Program-made: the position numbers and the translations under genes
Assembly: GCF_007421815.1 (NCBI RefSeq)
Contig: NZ_VLNT01000019.1
Location: 1-46,032 of the forward strand
Source: Aeromicrobium piscarium
GTDB lineage: Bacteria > Actinomycetota > Actinomycetes > Propionibacteriales > Nocardioidaceae
Length of the DNA stretch: 46,032 bases
Reading direction: 5' to 3'
Part shown: positions 44,858 to 46,032 of the stretch, one piece after another
How the letters are laid out: every line of letters begins with the position of its first letter
Numbering within the stretch: the stretch's first letter is position 1
Notes under the pieces: generated by a model
Databases searched by the model: none
What the model was told of the DNA's origin: nothing
The model's input: the letters and a program-made list of their open reading frames with translations, nothing else

Positions 44858-45768
44858 TGGCGATGCGCGTGAGCGTGCCGGACGCGAGCTGGCTCGACAG
44901 CCTCAACGATCTGGGGCTCGGGCTCGATCTGCTCGTATGGGATACGCAGGGCCCGCAGCCCGATGGCGATCTGGACCTCGTGGTCTGGCCGTACACCCTC
45001 GATCCGTCCGCGATGGCGTCGGTTGACACGAGCCGTGTCGGCGTCATCCAGGGGCAGTCCCTCGGCTTCGACGGTGTCGCGGAGAATCTGCCTGCCGGCG
45101 GGGTGTTCTGCAATGCGATCGGTGTGCATGAGGAGTCGACGGCCGAGCTGGCCGTGACGCTCGCGCTGGCGTCGGCGCGCAGGCTCGATGTCTTCGCCGA
45201 TCAGCAGTCGCGGGGGGAGTGGGTCAAGGCCTTCACCTCGAGTCTCATCGACAAGCGTGTCCTCCTGCTGGGTATCGGCGGTATCGGCGGAGAGATCGTC
45301 AAGCGGCTCGACGGTTTCGGCTGCGAGCTGACCCGGGTCGGCACGTCCGCCCGCGACGATGAGCGGGGTCACGTGCACGCCACTAGCGAGCTGCCGCAGC
45401 TGCTGCCGCGTGCCGATGTGGTGATCGCGGCGGTGCCGCTGACCGAGCAGACCACGGGGCTCATCGACGACGACTTCCTCGGGGCGCTGCCCGATGACGC
45501 GATCGTCGTCAATGTGGCGCGCGGCAAGGTGGCCGACACCGACGCCGTGCTGCGGGCGCTGCCGCGTATCCGGTTCGCCAGCGATGTCTTCGATCCCGAG
45601 CCCCTGCCGGACGATCATCCGCTATGGGCCGCGAAGAACGTCATCGTCACCCCGCATGTCGGCGGGATGACCTCGGCGATGCGTCCGCGCATCGAGAAGG
45701 TGGTGCATCGTCAGGTGCGTGCCCTGGCTGCGGGGGAGAAGCCGATCAACGTGGCCGTCCGTACCTGA
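44857..45768 (+). CDS. D-isomer-specific 2-hydroxyacid dehydrogenase
   Basis: The 303-residue protein has the D-2HDH layout: a substrate domain with NAIGVHEESTAELAVTLALA, the NAD-binding VLLLGIGGIGGEIVKRL, then NVARGKVADTDAVLRAL with the active-site Arg, DVFDPEPLPDDHPLW with the Glu, and TPHVGGMTSAM with the catalytic His. It interconverts 2-oxo acids and D-2-hydroxy acids; the substrate cannot be read from sequence. ATG 44857 overlaps the ppx stop (TGATG) and AGGAGGG lies just upstream, so it is co-translated with ppx. A tRNA gene follows 9 nt after the stop. Confidence 0.93.
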   Translation: MAMRVSVPDASWLDSLNDLGLGLDLLVWDTQGPQPDGDLDLVVWPYTLDPSAMASVDTSRVGVIQGQSLGFDGVAENLPAGGVFCNAIGVHEESTAELAVTLALASARRLDVFADQQSRGEWVKAFTSSLIDKRVLLLGIGGIGGEIVKRLDGFGCELTRVGTSARDDERGHVHATSELPQLLPRADVVIAAVPLTEQTTGLIDDDFLGALPDDAIVVNVARGKVADTDAVLRALPRIRFASDVFDPEPLPDDHPLWAAKNVIVTPHVGGMTSAMRPRIEKVVHRQVRALAAGEKPINVAVRT

Positions 45769-45777
45769 CGAGGCCAC

Positions 45778-45850
45778 GCTCCCGTAGCCCAACGGCAGAG
45801 GCAGACGGCTTAAACCCGTCCCAGTGTGGGTTCGAATCCCACCGGGAGCA
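45778..45850 (+). tRNA. tRNA with anticodon UAA but class I (short variable arm) form
   Basis: A full cloverleaf can be drawn: acceptor GCTCCCG/CGGGAGC (7 perfect pairs), D arm GCC..GGC, anticodon stem GACGG/CCGTC with loop CTTAAAC, a 5-nt variable region CCAGT, and T arm GTGGG-TTCGAAT-CCCAC, with discriminator A at 45850. The anticodon at loop positions 34-36 is UAA, which reads the leucine codon UUA. Bacterial tRNA-Leu are class II, with a long variable arm and 85 nt or more, whereas this molecule is 73 nt. CCA is not encoded (CCG follows). The amino acid it carries is therefore uncertain. Confidence 0.85.
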
Positions 45851-45856
45851 CCGTGT

Positions 45857-45872
45857 GATCTCTCAAGAGATC
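45857..45872 (+). other. Small perfect hairpin after the tRNA
   Basis: GATCTCT (45857-45863) and AGAGATC (45866-45872) flank CA in a perfect 7-bp stem, 6 nt after the tRNA 3' end. It could mark the tRNA trailer for processing or form part of the stop signal together with the larger hairpin just downstream. Confidence 0.55.
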
Positions 45873-45879
45873 GGAGACA

Positions 45880-45905
45880 CCCGGACCTGCATGGGCAGGT
45901 CCGGG
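45880..45905 (+). terminator. Strong GC-rich hairpin downstream of the tRNA
   Basis: CCCGGACCTGC (45880-45890) and GCAGGTCCGGG (45895-45905) make a perfect 11-bp stem with a 4-nt loop. It is followed by G residues, not T. It is well placed to end the ppx-dehydrogenase-tRNA transcript, and lies just before the insertion sequence. Confidence 0.65.
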
Positions 45906-45910
45906 GGGCG

Positions 45911-46032
45911 TGATGCAGCCGTAGGTGACAACTGACTTCTGGTGCGCAGCATCAGAGGAGAGGATGTCGCTATGCCTGCTCCCTATCCGCAAGAGTTCCG
46001 CGATGACGTGGTCGCGGTCGCTCGTGGGCGAG
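45911..46032 (+). mobile_element. Second insertion sequence, left part
   Basis: Sequence from about TGATGCAGCCGTAGGTGACA (45911) leads into an OrfA-type transposase frame. It has the TG-start look of IS3 ends, but the far terminus is outside the window so the boundary is a guess. It is a different element from the one at 1-225, since both its terminal sequence and its OrfA start differ. Insertion beside a tRNA and hairpin is a common site for IS elements. Confidence 0.55.
45972..46032 (+). CDS. Transposase OrfA (IS3/IS481-like), N-terminal part
   Basis: ATG 45972, with a GGAGAGGA SD, opens the frame MPAPYPQEFRDDVVAVARGR, which runs to the window edge. The YPQEFRDDVVAVAR pattern is typical of the helix-turn-helix OrfA subunits of IS3-type transposases in actinobacteria. 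Only 20 residues are visible, so intactness and exact family are unresolved. Confidence 0.8.
   Translation, partial: MPAPYPQEFRDDVVAVARGR

Noticed and set aside
45778..45850. Calling this simply tRNA-Leu
   Set aside because: The anticodon fits Leu, but the short variable arm does not fit bacterial tRNA-Leu, so the charged amino acid is left open.

Overview
The window is high-GC DNA (about 70% by eye) with many GTG starts, 1-4 nt gene overlaps, promoters that imply leaderless transcripts, BTAD/SARP and LAL regulators, a CGNR zinc finger, CsoR and DrrAB-type ABC genes. This points to an actinobacterium, probably of the Micrococcales; genus is not claimed. An IS3-type element is cut by each end of the window. 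Coding density is very high: no gene-free stretch exceeds 300 bases.

Layout. 1-1362 is decayed: an IS interrupts a SnoaL/NTF2-like gene, and one deletion seems to have removed the 5' ends of a divergent SDR/TetR pair. 1366-2831 is an ArsR-SRPBCC-RibD-like operon (-) with a near-consensus promoter. 2904-5782 holds a CGNR regulator, a small CxxC protein, and an XRE-cupin regulator divergent from a frameshifted DHA2-type exporter, with a perfect palindrome between them. 5877-9627 has a membrane PAS histidine kinase and a single-domain receiver on the plus strand, flanking a minus-strand pyruvoyl arginine decarboxylase plus GNAT pair. 9855-13699 (+) is the most unusual region: a 105-aa protein made of four 23-residue repeats, a JmjC oxygenase whose start overlaps its stop, a sucrase/ferredoxin-like protein, a novel membrane protein and a lipoprotein. 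13704-19502 (-) is a five-gene copper operon (copZ-like, exported protein, CPC ATPase, CPH ATPase, csoR) with the CsoR box inside its promoter. 19740-20296 (-) is hicAB.

20486-28385 is a polysaccharide locus. A minus-strand operon encodes a UDP-sugar dehydrogenase, epimerase, GlmS, polysaccharide deacetylase and a secreted protein; it is divergent from a membrane GT2 synthase, and a LAL regulator follows. 31201-32876 is an NSS transporter with its MetS small subunit. 33006-38037 is DrrAB with a BTAD/NB-ARC regulator. 38135-41515 is a coupled operon of a membrane phosphodiesterase, an MBL hydrolase and a DedA protein. 41752-42599 is a DUF2975-XRE pair bracketed by a palindromic repeat family. 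42664-45768 carries an MFS exporter, Ppx/GppA and a 2-hydroxyacid dehydrogenase, followed by a 73-nt class I tRNA with anticodon UAA and the second IS.

At least three unrelated families of intergenic palindromic repeats are present (9630-9751, 19632-19713, 41531-42690), plus a possible fourth at 34846-34935. The best candidates for something undescribed are the repeat-protein/JmjC module, the class I UAA tRNA and the repeat-bracketed DUF2975-XRE cassette.
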